From contig CAZLZR010000017.1 of assembly GCA_964564015.1 (NCBI GenBank), positions 1 through 64,000 on the forward strand: a stretch of DNA of 64,000 nucleotides, given 5' to 3'. Shown piece after piece: positions 33,426 through 42,301 of this stretch (its first letter is position 1; each line of letters opens with the position of its first letter). The translations under genes and the position numbers were made by a program. The notes beneath the pieces are model-generated. The model was not told where the DNA came from. It saw nothing but the letters and a program-made list of their open reading frames with translations, and searched no databases. The stretch is from Acetivibrio sp964564015. Its GTDB lineage: Bacteria; Bacillota; Clostridia; Acetivibrionales; Acetivibrionaceae.

Positions 33426-35072
33426 CTAATACCGTTTTATTTTTTTAGAAGTTGTCTTGTCAAACTCTTCATTTCTGATAACTACCTTAGTAACATTTTT
33501 ATAAACAGGAAGCTTACTAGTTACCTTTTTTATATCCTTTAACACATCTGATGAAGTTTTTTCTTCGCTTAAGAAAACCTCTGCCATAAGAGATTTTTCA
33601 TCACCATCTTCATCAATAAGTCCTCTCACAACAACCTCTGTTACATAATCAATTCCCTGAATATATCCCTCTATCTCTTCAGGATAAATATTTTTGCCGT
33701 TATTAAGTACAATCATATTCTTTTTTCTTCCTGTGATTACAAGCTGCTCTTTATCATTTACATAGCCGTAATCCCCTGTATAAAACCAACCATCCTTTAG
33801 TACCTCTGCTGTTTTTTCTGGTTGTTTGTAATAGCCAAGCATTACAATTTCACCCTTTACACATATTTCGCCAATACCCTCATCATTTGGGTTGTCTATC
33901 CTCAATTCAATACACGGAAGCTTTATACCCGTAGTATTATAATCATTAAACATATCGTGGTTTGCACTTACCAAGGGGGAACATTCGGTAATTCCATAAC
34001 CGTTTATGAGGCTAATGCCGATGTCATCGAAAAATTCTCCAATTTCCGGACGAATTGGTGCTCCACCACATACAATTTTCCGCAATCTACCTCCAAAGGC
34101 TTTATGAATGGATTTAAAGAATACTTTTCTCAAATCAATACCCATCCTTCGCAACGCATTGCTTACCACAATCAATTTAGAAAATGCCTTTTCTTTTCCC
34201 GAATCTTTTATGGTTTTGAGTATTTTAGAACGGAAAACCTGAACAAAGGCAGGAACAAGGTAAATGTATGATGGTCTGTATAGTTGAAGGTTCTTCAATA
34301 CATTGGTTAGGCTATCGTTTATACAAATTGTTGAGTGCTTATGAAGTGACACCAAAATACCACTAACAGCCTCATATGTATGATGATAGGGTAAAACAGA
34401 CAAACAGGTATCGTATACCGTCGATACCTGCAACCCATAATAAACACTTGATACCAGATTATGCTCCGACAACATAACGCCTTTTGCGCTGCCCGTTGTA
34501 CCCGATGTATATACAAGTAGCTTGAGTCCATTAGAATCACTAGTCAATGCCCGGTACTTTTGAGCATCACATTTCTTTCCATATTCAATCAGCTTATCAA
34601 AAGATAGAAAGTTCCCACTATCAACAGTACGGTCAAATCCTATATATAGTTTGACGTTAGGAAGCCTATCTGTATTGTTCATAAACAGTTCTTCGTGTTT
34701 TTGGGTGTAAAAAACAACACTGCTCTCACTATCATTAAGAACATTTAATATATCCTCCGCTGAAAGCTCATTATCAACGGGTACATATACACCGGAGCTT
34801 TTAAGTACTGTAAGATAGGTTAAAATCCATTTGTAACTGTTTTTACCTATACATGCAATGTGTTTGTCAGCAAACCCCATTTCAGTCAATGCAGCACCAA
34901 GCCATATAGTCTGCTGTTCAAATTGAGAATAACTTATCTCAATAATTACATCTTTATCCTCCTTGTACTTAAATGCAGTTTTATCTCCTGCCTCCTTAAC
35001 AGCTATATCAAGCATTTCCTTGATACTATTGAACTTTGCAACTTTGTAATATGAGAAATTTCCTTTTTTCAT
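33426..35072 (-). CDS. AMP-forming acyl-CoA/acid ligase
   Basis: 548 residues, ANL superfamily. YTSGTTGSAKGVMLS is the ATP/AMP-binding loop, NGYGITECSPL the A5 motif, GWFYTGDYGYVNDKEQLVITGRKKNMIVLNNGKNIYPEE the A7-A8 hinge, and TTSKKIKRY contains the catalytic Lys at the C-terminus. It adenylates a carboxylic acid and passes it to CoA or a carrier; the similarity is greatest to long-chain fatty-acid ligases. It is likely co-transcribed with the small protein at 33085-33303. Substrate unknown. Confidence 0.88.
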   Translation of the reverse strand: MKKGNFSYYKVAKFNSIKEMLDIAVKEAGDKTAFKYKEDKDVIIEISYSQFEQQTIWLGAALTEMGFADKHIACIGKNSYKWILTYLTVLKSSGVYVPVDNELSAEDILNVLNDSESSVVFYTQKHEELFMNNTDRLPNVKLYIGFDRTVDSGNFLSFDKLIEYGKKCDAQKYRALTSDSNGLKLLVYTSGTTGSAKGVMLSEHNLVSSVYYGLQVSTVYDTCLSVLPYHHTYEAVSGILVSLHKHSTICINDSLTNVLKNLQLYRPSYIYLVPAFVQVFRSKILKTIKDSGKEKAFSKLIVVSNALRRMGIDLRKVFFKSIHKAFGGRLRKIVCGGAPIRPEIGEFFDDIGISLINGYGITECSPLVSANHDMFNDYNTTGIKLPCIELRIDNPNDEGIGEICVKGEIVMLGYYKQPEKTAEVLKDGWFYTGDYGYVNDKEQLVITGRKKNMIVLNNGKNIYPEEIEGYIQGIDYVTEVVVRGLIDEDGDEKSLMAEVFLSEEKTSSDVLKDIKKVTSKLPVYKNVTKVVIRNEEFDKTTSKKIKRY

Positions 35073-35208
35073 AAATTAATACTTGCCTCTTTTCAAAAAA
35101 TAGTAGTTACTTTTTATATTATACAATATATTATGAATTAATATTGCAATTTCTAAAACAACAGGGACATATCTTAAATCCACTAATTATGAAAATCCCT
35201 TAAACGGT

Positions 35209-36426
35209 TTATTTTTCTGCATCTAGCGGTTTTAATTCCTTATAGAATGCATTTACCAAGCTTTTATATCCATACTCCTTTATTGTGTGGTATCTTATAT
35301 TATAATTAGCCTTTGTATGCTTTCCTGTCGCTATGTAACGTATACACTCAAGCAAATATGTATCTAGCTTATGAAGACTTTCAGATGTATTTATTAAGGG
35401 AAAGAACCACCTTGTCCAAGTCAGTTCATGCTTATTCGGATTATTGTACAGCTTATTGTTTATCGCTTTTATGTAAGCTCTTAGCGCTCTCTCATCTGAA
35501 GCATTATTCTTTATCTTCCACCTATAAAGTGTTCTTGCCTTTCTTCTAATCTTACCCTTCATCTTTTTGAGTGAAACATCAGATATATCCACAACTCCAC
35601 TTTTATACTTTATACCCAGGTAGTTCCATTGGTTATTTGGTTCTGAATAACAAATCTTTTTAGGGTTGAGTGTCAGCCTTTCGTTAAACAGGTAGCTTTC
35701 AATAAATTCCCTATATTCTTCCAATTCAACCTTCGATTTTGCAAAAACAATTATGTCATCAGAATACCTCGCATAGATGATTTTTTCATTCTGAAAATGC
35801 CAATCCAGATCTGTCAAATACAAATTTGCCAAAAACGACGATATCGGAACCCCCGCCATTATTCCCTTAGTTTCTTCTATTATTACTCCCTCTTCACTAA
35901 CCACATACGGATTCAGCAATATCTCTTTGATAAACATATATGTACATTCTTCATCCTGCAATACTTTTTGTAAACGTAACAGTATCCTTTCGACATCCAC
36001 AGAATTGAAATAGTCATGGATGTCTAGCTTATAGGAGTAATACTCACTGATATCCGATTGATTTACAAGTGATGAAATCGCTTTTCTGACTCCCTGATCA
36101 TGTCTAAACGAAAATAGATTTTCTGCGAAAATCTTGTCCTTATCATGTAACAAAAAGGCAAGCATCTTAAGGACATAATTCTCCGTTTCATCATATGTGT
36201 ACACTATTCTCTTTTTACCAACACCCATTTTATTCAAAGTATATTTATGTGGATATGGAAACGGAACATGATTATTAATATTATCCAAAACAACACTGTA
36301 CTTTCGCTCATCTATGTATTCCCTAAGTTGACGTAAATCCCTTTTTCCAATATGATCACTGCTTTCACAGTATGTATAGTATTTCTCCCATTCCATAGGA
36401 TTTTTCATTCTATCAAGGTAATCCAT
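35209..36426 (-). CDS. Orphan reverse transcriptase (YSDD type)
   Basis: 405 residues. RT motifs in order: KRIVYTYDETENYVLKML (about 72-89), ENLFSFRHDQGVRKAI (102-117), KLDIHDYFNSVD with catalytic Asp135, GIMAGVPISSFLANLYLTDLD (188-208), catalytic YSDD (221-224), RLTLNPKK and WNYLGIKY. The C-terminal ~130 residues are Arg/Lys- and Tyr-rich (RRKARTLYRW, HELTWTRWFFPL, YIATGKHTKANYN) and contain no maturase, integrase or HNH domain. Retron NAxxH/VTG and DGR motif-4 features are missing. Start is supported by AGGAG. A promoter and a structured RNA lie upstream, as in defence-associated RTs. Function not known. Confidence 0.85.
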   Translation of the reverse strand: MDYLDRMKNPMEWEKYYTYCESSDHIGKRDLRQLREYIDERKYSVVLDNINNHVPFPYPHKYTLNKMGVGKKRIVYTYDETENYVLKMLAFLLHDKDKIFAENLFSFRHDQGVRKAISSLVNQSDISEYYSYKLDIHDYFNSVDVERILLRLQKVLQDEECTYMFIKEILLNPYVVSEEGVIIEETKGIMAGVPISSFLANLYLTDLDWHFQNEKIIYARYSDDIIVFAKSKVELEEYREFIESYLFNERLTLNPKKICYSEPNNQWNYLGIKYKSGVVDISDVSLKKMKGKIRRKARTLYRWKIKNNASDERALRAYIKAINNKLYNNPNKHELTWTRWFFPLINTSESLHKLDTYLLECIRYIATGKHTKANYNIRYHTIKEYGYKSLVNAFYKELKPLDAEK

Positions 36427-36492
36427 CTCATCTCCTGAAACCAGATAAATTGCTTAATCCACTCCATATTAAGCCAGTTTTTTAATCAATGT

Positions 36493-36625
36493 TAAAAAAA
36501 ATAGAGAAGAAATATCTTAAACGAATGAAATTCGTAACGGGGCGATACAGAATTCAACTACCTGCACAGTTTTTAAACGATTTCTGCTGCGCCTCTTGCA
36601 GGTGCAAATACGCATTCTTCTCTAT
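36493..36625 (-). ncRNA. Structured ~130-nt RNA upstream of the reverse transcriptase
   Basis: On the minus strand, ATAGAGAAGAA (36625-36615) pairs perfectly with TTCTTCTCTAT (36511-36501) around a 103-nt interior and is followed at once by TTTTTTT, so the closing stem doubles as a terminator. Inside, ACCTGCA can pair with TGCAGGT, GCGCAG with CTGTGC as an alternative, and ACGAA-TTTCA-TTCGT forms a hairpin. A consensus promoter ends 7 nt before the stem. The RT start is 67 nt beyond the U-run. Arrangement resembles RT-associated ncRNAs of retrons and DRT systems; no match to a known family is claimed. Confidence 0.65.
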
Positions 36626-36631
36626 AATAGG

Positions 36632-36660
36632 ATTATACATAATACCATCTTTTCAATCAA
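36632..36660 (-). promoter_or_regulatory. Promoter of the RT-associated RNA
   Basis: Minus strand TTGATT (36660-36655), 17-bp spacer, TATAAT (36637-36632). The expected start site is at the 5' base of the ncRNA closing stem. Confidence 0.8.
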
Positions 36661-36696
36661 GCCTAATTTTATAAGATGAGCTTCTGACCTCAATTA

Positions 36697-37281
36697 CTAA
36701 AAAAATGAATTAGCAATTGATATTGATAAAGTAACCATAAAATACCATAAAGCAAATTGCCAAAATTTCTTTATTCCCGTTACAATAACCGGGTTTAAAT
36801 TCCCATCTCTTAACTCAGCTAATTCTTTATCCATTTCTACGTTTGTAGATTTATTTGCAACAGCATCAATTAAGATTGCTAAATCGTTTTTTCCAAATGG
36901 TTTCATATTAATAACTAAAATAGTCTCAGACAGACTTCCTAAAAACACTAATCTATAAAACCCTTTGCCAGCAGTATTTTGATTATTCACTCCAACTTCT
37001 AACTTCATTTTTTTCACTTCTGAGTACCTTATTTCCTTTTTCCTTGAAAATAAAGTCTTATACATTACCTTATCTTCTAAAATGTCTATTTTAAAACCTT
37101 TTAGCCATAATATTACAAACCCTAAGAAAATTATTAATAAAATATCCATAGGCCAAAATGTATCATCTTGATATGTGGCTATTATAGCTATAACTACCAT
37201 AGGACAAAATAAAATCGACCACACGAGATAACTGACCCATTCAGTTCTAATACGGTATGGCAACTTATATTTTTCTTCCAT
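36697..37281 (-). CDS. Membrane protein with PH-like domain
   Basis: 194 residues. Two membrane segments (about 17-35 and 45-62), then a PH-like beta domain (FKIDILEDKVMYKTLFSRKKEIRYSEVKKMKLEVG) and a C-terminal membrane helix. GGGGGG precedes the ATG by 5 nt. It lies at the end of a cluster of RHS-toxin debris and may be an immunity protein for a lost toxin tip; that is inference from context only. Function unknown. Confidence 0.65.
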   Translation of the reverse strand: MEEKYKLPYRIRTEWVSYLVWSILFCPMVVIAIIATYQDDTFWPMDILLIIFLGFVILWLKGFKIDILEDKVMYKTLFSRKKEIRYSEVKKMKLEVGVNNQNTAGKGFYRLVFLGSLSETILVINMKPFGKNDLAILIDAVANKSTNVEMDKELAELRDGNLNPVIVTGIKKFWQFALWYFMVTLSISIANSFF

Positions 37282-37348
37282 TATATCCCCCCATTTTTAT
37301 ATTCATTCTTACATAAATACACTACCTAGCTCGTTATAGGTTCTTGTT

Positions 37349-37465
37349 TTAGTGTTTGCTGTCTGCTGTAACAGTCAATTGGCTGCCGTTGCCATCGTAT
37401 ATATAACTTATACTCTTTTCTTCGTTTGTCTCGAGCAGAACTCTGCCCTGGCAGTCATAGGTGTA
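37349..37465 (-). pseudogene. Orphan RHS/YD-repeat fragment
   Basis: The minus strand encodes TYDCQGRVLLETNEEKS, ISYIYDGNGSQLTVTADSKH and a stop. YD-type repeats (YDxxGRV, YxYDGNG) are diagnostic of RHS proteins. A TAA lies two codons upstream (tRNA-like continuity is absent), and the fragment is separated from the RHS core at 39.6-40.9 kb by two genes. A displaced remnant, left by recombination between toxin cassettes. Confidence 0.7.
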
Positions 37466-37508
37466 TTACCTTGTGTTTCCGTAGTTAGAATTAATAAAAA
37501 TAAGCTTT

Positions 37509-38459
37509 CTAAATACCTTTACACTTATTATTATCAACCATGCGAATAAAATCTTCATAATTATCTGACCACATATTATAAATTTCAATAGAATACCCAG
37601 ATATAACCCATGGTAATTTATCTAAAATACTAGAGATAGCGGCATTTAAGAGTCCTTCATTTTTCCCAAAAGAAATATCTAATGATTTCTTATTATAAAG
37701 TTTTATATTTAGTTGACATGAAATTGGCACATTCCCGGTTTGTGTATTTATAGTTTTAAAAACCCATATAATATCCGTAAGTTTATATATTTTTAGATTA
37801 TTTAATTCTTCAACAATTAGCCATGATTTAGTAATCGTTGTATTTAAATATTTCTCTCTTGTTTCTATCTGTAACTCATTATTAATGTCCGATGCTACAT
37901 TATCTACGTCACCATATTTGCATATAGATTTATAAATTGGATGAGTTTTAGGATTTAATGTATACAATATAATTTTAATGATATTTATAATAATTATCAA
38001 CAAAGGTATCATACATAACATAATTCCTAAGTATCCAGGTTGTCTAAATGATCTGGCATCAAGAATAAATGGGTAAAACACGTATTCAAATTCCTCAGTA
38101 AATAATTCAGATTCCATATATGCTTCTTTAATCGCATCAAAAAGTTCATCTGGCATTTGTTTTAATTTCCCACTGACACAAAGATTTGGTTCTTTGAAAT
38201 TTGGCACATCGACAACAAGAAACTTGTCTTCAATACGCAATAAAAGACATTTTGATACAACAGTCTCTCTACTCCCCCCATCTTCAGTATAAACAACTCC
38301 TGTTTCATAAAAATCTGTTCCCTCAACTGCAACAAAATACTCTTTCAGTGAATTAACATTATCTATAGAATTTAAATCTTGATAATTTCTATTAAATGGA
38401 CCGGATAGAATATTGTAATAATACTTGCTGAAAATGACACCAAATAAAAACACAAGCAA
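37509..38459 (-). CDS. DUF6709-like membrane protein, possibly 5'-damaged
   Basis: About 316 residues from a TTG. One membrane segment at the very N-terminus, an extracellular region (EYFVAVEGTDFYETGV, then FEYVFYPFILDARSF), a second pair of membrane segments around 165-190, and a cytoplasmic domain starting HPIYKSICKYGDVDNVASDINNE, recalling DUF6709. No SD precedes the TTG. Another frame just upstream encodes a basic stretch (IRKWRYRKRQIV) as expected before the first membrane helix, so a frameshift may have damaged the start. Its place between toxin debris suggests an immunity role or hitch-hiking. Confidence 0.6.
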   Translation of the reverse strand: MLVFLFGVIFSKYYYNILSGPFNRNYQDLNSIDNVNSLKEYFVAVEGTDFYETGVVYTEDGGSRETVVSKCLLLRIEDKFLVVDVPNFKEPNLCVSGKLKQMPDELFDAIKEAYMESELFTEEFEYVFYPFILDARSFRQPGYLGIMLCMIPLLIIIINIIKIILYTLNPKTHPIYKSICKYGDVDNVASDINNELQIETREKYLNTTITKSWLIVEELNNLKIYKLTDIIWVFKTINTQTGNVPISCQLNIKLYNKKSLDISFGKNEGLLNAAISSILDKLPWVISGYSIEIYNMWSDNYEDFIRMVDNNKCKGI

Positions 38460-38552
38460 GAATAAAACTACACTATTTGACGCTTACGATATCTCCACTT
38501 TCTGATTTGGGCTTTTTGTTTTTTGCCAAATTAAAACTGTAATTTCGGATAA

Positions 38553-38585
38553 AAGTAAAGCCGGAAGCATATCATTGCTCCCGGC
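38553..38585 (-). terminator. Terminator after the probable immunity gene
   Basis: Minus strand GCCGGGAGCA / TGCTTCCGGC (10 bp, one G·U), ATGATA loop, then TTTACTTTT. Confidence 0.85.
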
Positions 38586-38600
38586 ATAAAATTATTCTGC

Positions 38601-39071
38601 TCACTTTATAGTTATTAAGTCCATTTCTCTAAAAACATAATTTTCTAACTTGTATTGCTCTAAAATGCTTCTGTACTCTTCTTGTAAGTCACTTAATTTT
38701 AACGGTTTTTCCGGCATACTAACCCTAAAATACTGGTATAAATTTGGTTCAGTATCATATGAATTATATGCATACAACCCTTTTCTTGAAAATCCTAGTG
38801 ACCTTTCAAGATAAGCTAGCTTTGTTTCCTCTTTCGAGTTTATTAAAATTACCCTTTTAAAAACATCTTGACTAATTATTGTTTCTGATGATTTTTCTAA
38901 TCTCTCAAAAATATATTCAGATAAATACTCTAGTTGTTCTTTTGACCTGCGGACATTTTCTGGTAAAAGTCCATATACACCTGAATCAAACTGCGCAATT
39001 TCATCGTTAGAGTCAACCGCAAACCACAATATATCATAATCAAAAATTTCTTCATCAGATATCCTTGTCAT
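38601..39071 (-). CDS. Probable immunity protein of the RHS deaminase toxin
   Basis: About 156 residues from the ATG at 39071 (AGAGGTG six bases upstream); an upstream in-frame ATG at 39086 overlaps the toxin's TGA stop as ATGA. Soluble, acidic, with IFDYDILWFAVDSNDEIAQF at the start and no known domain. The strict adjacency to the toxin tip, overlapping translation signals and a following terminator are the hallmarks of toxin-immunity pairs. It remains intact although the toxin is broken, as often seen for protective immunity genes. Function inferred. Confidence 0.65.
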   Translation of the reverse strand: MTRISDEEIFDYDILWFAVDSNDEIAQFDSGVYGLLPENVRRSKEQLEYLSEYIFERLEKSSETIISQDVFKRVILINSKEETKLAYLERSLGFSRKGLYAYNSYDTEPNLYQYFRVSMPEKPLKLSDLQEEYRSILEQYKLENYVFREMDLITIK

Positions 39072-39082
39072 ATTTTCACCTC

Positions 39083-39580
39083 TCATCTGTTATTATTGGA
39101 GAAATGTGAGAAAATTTCTAAACAATTATTACATGTTGGAACAACTTCCTGTGGATTTTTTGGACGGACTGCTTTTGTAAATCCAATATTCTCCAATAAA
39201 CTACCGTTATTCATTAGGGAATTACCACTTCTAAATTCAGCACATCTACCAACAATATTACGTTCAGTTAGACCATTCGAACCAATTCCACCAATTTCAT
39301 TTGCTTTATTTATTAATGTTTGATTAATATCCTCAGGTATTGGTCCAGAAAAGTCTGCAATTGTATCTCCAGTTACTTTATCGTATGCACCTATAGCAGC
39401 TGATCTATTTTTTATTTTATTAGATGAATTCTGTAATAGTGAACTTAATTCATTCTCCGCTCTTAAGTATATATCATATTCACTAAGTGTTGTGGATACA
39501 TGTCCTTCAGGGCCAACATAAAAGTTAGTTTCACCAACTCCCGCATTATTGTTTGAATAATATGGTAAAGCAAGTCTTGT
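39083..39580 (-). pseudogene. YwqJ-like deaminase toxin tip
   Basis: The minus strand is open from after a TAA (39583-39581) to the TGA at 39085-39083, without its own start codon. The deduced ~165 residues include DKVTGDTIADFSG, then NIVGRCAEFRSGNSLM and PTCNNCLEIF; the (C/H)AE and CxxC motifs are the zinc-binding and catalytic signature of YwqJ-type deaminases, C-terminal tips of polymorphic toxins. It is in frame with the distal RHS region but cut off from it by the stop codon. Target would be a nucleic acid base; currently presumably silent. Confidence 0.65.
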
Positions 39581-40855
39581 TTATGGAGCAGTTAACATTT
39601 TGGGGCTATTTATAGCAATTTGGTTGTTATTGTTACTAACAAGGCTCTTTTGAGAAATACCACTAAATCCATTACTATTAGCTTTTGGAATATAACTATT
39701 TCCTTTACCCAAAACAGCCATTTTTGGCTGTATACCAAATGCTTTATACTAAAATTATCAAATCCATTTGATATAATCATCTCATTATTCTTGTTTATAT
39801 TTGCAATTGATTGTTTGCTGTTCCCGATATTAATTTTACCAGCTGCTTTTATGATATCACCCATAGCAGCACCAGTAAATGCACCTGTTATGGTACTATC
39901 TATCGTATCATTCGCAATTTGAGAATAAGAGCGGTCGTTTATTCCTGTAAATTTTTGAAGTAATTCGCTTGTGGCTGTCGAAACCCCACCACTTGATGCT
40001 CCAGCAAACATTGATCTTAATACTATATTACTGGAACCACCATAAAACATACTTCCGCCTACTGCTCCACCTGCTGTTCCTCCAATGGTATTAGTGGCAA
40101 TTTCACTCCATGAGAGGTTGCTTTCTCCTGTTATTTTTTCCAAACCTTGTCCAACAAGAGTGCTTGAGCCACCACCTACTGCACCTGCAAGTATCGGATT
40201 TGCCGTATGTAGCAATGTCTCACCAGCCAAAGCACCTCCTACAGCAGCTCCAACATATGATTGCCAGGATGAAGTTTGCCTTCTTTTACATTACCAACAA
40301 CATCTCCAACGTATTGACCCACAACACCAAGAAATGCCCCAGCACCTGAACATATTAAATCATCTATAATTGCCCAATGCCCTGTCGGGTCTTTGTATTT
40401 TTATAGGATTATTGGCGCAATAAGTGTACAGATTCAAACTTAGCGGATCATTCGGATCGCCTGTGTACGTATCCTCCTGGAAGAACCTTGCAACCTTCGG
40501 ATCGTACATCCTGGCATTGAGGTAATACAATCCCGTTTCCTCATCATACTGATAGCCTGAATAAAGTATCGAGTTCTTATCCTTTGCAATGCCATCCGAT
40601 TCAAGAATATTACCAAAAGCATCATAATAGTAGTTTACATCAACAGTTCCAGTAGCCGTATTTATCAATGCAGTTACATCGGCGTGACCGTTGTACATGT
40701 AATATTATGATTGACCGTCAGCATTATACATTAACAGTTTAGCGCCATAGATATTTCTGTTTAACTTGTCCGCCTGACCAGTCCGTGGCTCTATCTCCAG
40801 AACAACCTTATCGTACTCGTATTCCTTAACTGTCAGAATACAGCTTTATTATATG
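39581..40855 (-). pseudogene. Degenerate RHS-repeat core of a polymorphic toxin
   Basis: Several frames together encode an RHS core: KEYEYDKVVLEIEPRTGQ, then a TAA, MYNGHADVTALI, YYYDAFGNI, YDEETGLYYLNARMYDP and LYTYCANNPIK. A one-base insertion in an A-run near 40408 replaces the expected YKDPTGHWAI with an early stop. A second shift near 40245 precedes a Gly/Ala-rich region (SSWQSYVGAAVGG, GAVGGGSSTLVGQ), and a third shift is near 39750. The protein had been secreted or contact-delivered; no N-terminal part remains. Clearly non-functional as a single protein. Confidence 0.8.
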
Positions 40856-40952
40856 TAGGCTCTCTTTCAAGTGCCAAGTTTTCATGGCTCATTTATGTAA
40901 TTATGCTATAAGTCAAGTTGTTTTACAGATTGGGCGTTATAAGATTTGTTTG

Positions 40953-41258
40953 TTATTTACCACCTTTAATTACTTTTATCTCAGCTTCTTGTTTTTCCAC
41001 TTTTGAGGAAAGGTCATTTACTGCGTTTTCAACAGTCACAACCTTATCATAAACCTGATTGTAGCCATCAAATAAGGCTTTTGTTGTGTTATCTAATTTG
41101 TTTTCAATTCTTACAATATCACCTTTAATTCCTTTAAGGTCATCTTTGACATCCTTAATTTCTGTTTTCATTGAATCTATTTTATCATCCATCTTGTCGA
41201 ATCTGGTTGTCAGGTCTGAATACATCTTGGTCATTAACTCAAACATTTTATCTTCCAT
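40953..41258 (-). CDS. Coiled-coil protein
   Basis: About 101 residues from ATG 41258 (AAGGAAG eight bases upstream; a longer reading to 41291 has no SD). Heptad pattern over nearly the whole length (RFDKMDDKIDSMKTEIKDV, DDLKGIKGDIVRIENKLD), then VYDKVVTVENAVNDLSSKVEKQEAEIKVIK. Such short coiled coils are common in clostridial genomes, often beside mobile or toxin genes, with unknown role. No membrane segment. Confidence 0.65.
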   Translation of the reverse strand: MEDKMFELMTKMYSDLTTRFDKMDDKIDSMKTEIKDVKDDLKGIKGDIVRIENKLDNTTKALFDGYNQVYDKVVTVENAVNDLSSKVEKQEAEIKVIKGGK

Positions 41259-41496
41259 TACAACACTTCCTTTTAAATTTATATTGTCCATTATATCATT
41301 TTTCCATTTGATTAGAAATATTATCCTTATATTTTATTTCAATCTTCCAGTTTCACAGGTGAAGGATGTTTTTCAAAGAATGTTAGCAAAAAAATCCTTC
41401 TATAAAGAAAAATTTAAAATCCCTTATGGGTACAGGTACATCAAGACACATATCAATTTAACTTCAAAGAAAATTTGACGGAGGTTCTGCCACTAA

Positions 41497-41583
41497 TGTT
41501 ACGACAAATCCATCTTCTGCATGGGTTTCTCAACAAATCAGGGAAGCCACTCCTTTTGGAAATACATCCAAGTATCTGCATTG
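41497..41583 (+). pseudogene. Integrase-core (DDE transposase) remnant
   Basis: One frame reads NVTTNPSSAWVSQQIREA then TPFGNTSKYL, matching the WVxQQxREAxPF---PKYL segment of integrase-core transposases, after which the similarity ends before the expected catalytic DRD. A stop follows soon. The flanking 41292-41731 stretch has no other gene. It sits where the 3' three-quarters of murA should be, so the element probably took part in that truncation. Confidence 0.5.
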
Positions 41584-41731
41584 TTTTTCTTCAAGCTGCT
41601 TTTCTTAAATGCTCAACAAACGAAACTCATTACATTCATTTACAGTTAATAGCCCCCCGATGGGATTTTTGCAACCATCCCCCAATAACACTCTTCTTAT
41701 AATCCTGTATAAAAGACAAAATTGCTTTCAC

Positions 41732-42100
41732 CTAATGTGCCAATAACCAAACATACTCACCTGGGTAGCTAATAGTCACTTTCTTAAATCTTGACAGAAT
41801 AGGTCCCATAAAAATAATTGAAGACCTCATTTCTACTGCGAGATCTTCAGAAACTTCAGTGCTGTTCATCGTTGAAGAATCTACTGTAACTGTGTCACCT
41901 TCAAAGCTGACTTTACATCCGAGTTGTTTCAGGATCTCTAGCATAGTTTCAACATCACTCAATCTGGGACAATTTTTTATTACGCTTACACCATCGTTCA
42001 AAACTGTAGCGGCTAGTATCGGCAGTACTGCATTTTTAGAACCCTCTACGGTTATTTCACCTTTCAACTTCTGACCCCCGGTAACAACCAACTTGCTCAT
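41732..42100 (-). pseudogene. murA: Truncated UDP-N-acetylglucosamine 1-carboxyvinyltransferase
   Basis: The normal N-terminus (KLVVTGGQKLKGEITVEGSK, KNAVLPILAATVLNDG, MRSSIIFMGPILSRF) is intact up to SYPGE, after which YVWLLAH and a stop replace the expected GGCxIGxRPIDLH; only ~122 of ~417 residues remain, without the loop Cys that the fosfomycin-sensitive enzyme uses for catalysis. SD GGAGG eight bases before the ATG is preserved. The cell must have another murA, common in Firmicutes. Confidence 0.88.
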
Positions 42101-42301
42101 ATAAAGCACCTCCGTAAAATGCGGTGGTTAACCATCACTATCAACTCTCTTAATTCAATTTATATTAATATTTTATGCTGGGTTTACAAAAGTGTTACTT
42201 TATTGATTTATCGCATAGTATGACTATAGAATCAATACTTTCAAGAGACGAGTAAATTGTGAATCAAGTCGAAAAATAGAACTAAAACTGATTTCTAAAT
42301 A

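Noticed and set aside
36489..36674. Plus-strand 61-codon open frame over the RT-associated RNA
   Set aside because: No SD, hydrophobic/low-quality translation, and it is antisense to a promoter and structured RNA with better support.
35209..36700. Canonical retron or diversity-generating retroelement
   Set aside because: The RT lacks retron NAxxH and VTG signatures and the DGR-type SQ variant in motif 4; no template/variable repeat pair or accessory variability gene is near.
41475..41702. 75-codon plus-strand open frame
   Set aside because: It is out of frame with the recognisable integrase-core segment in the same DNA; the real signal is the remnant at 41497-41583.
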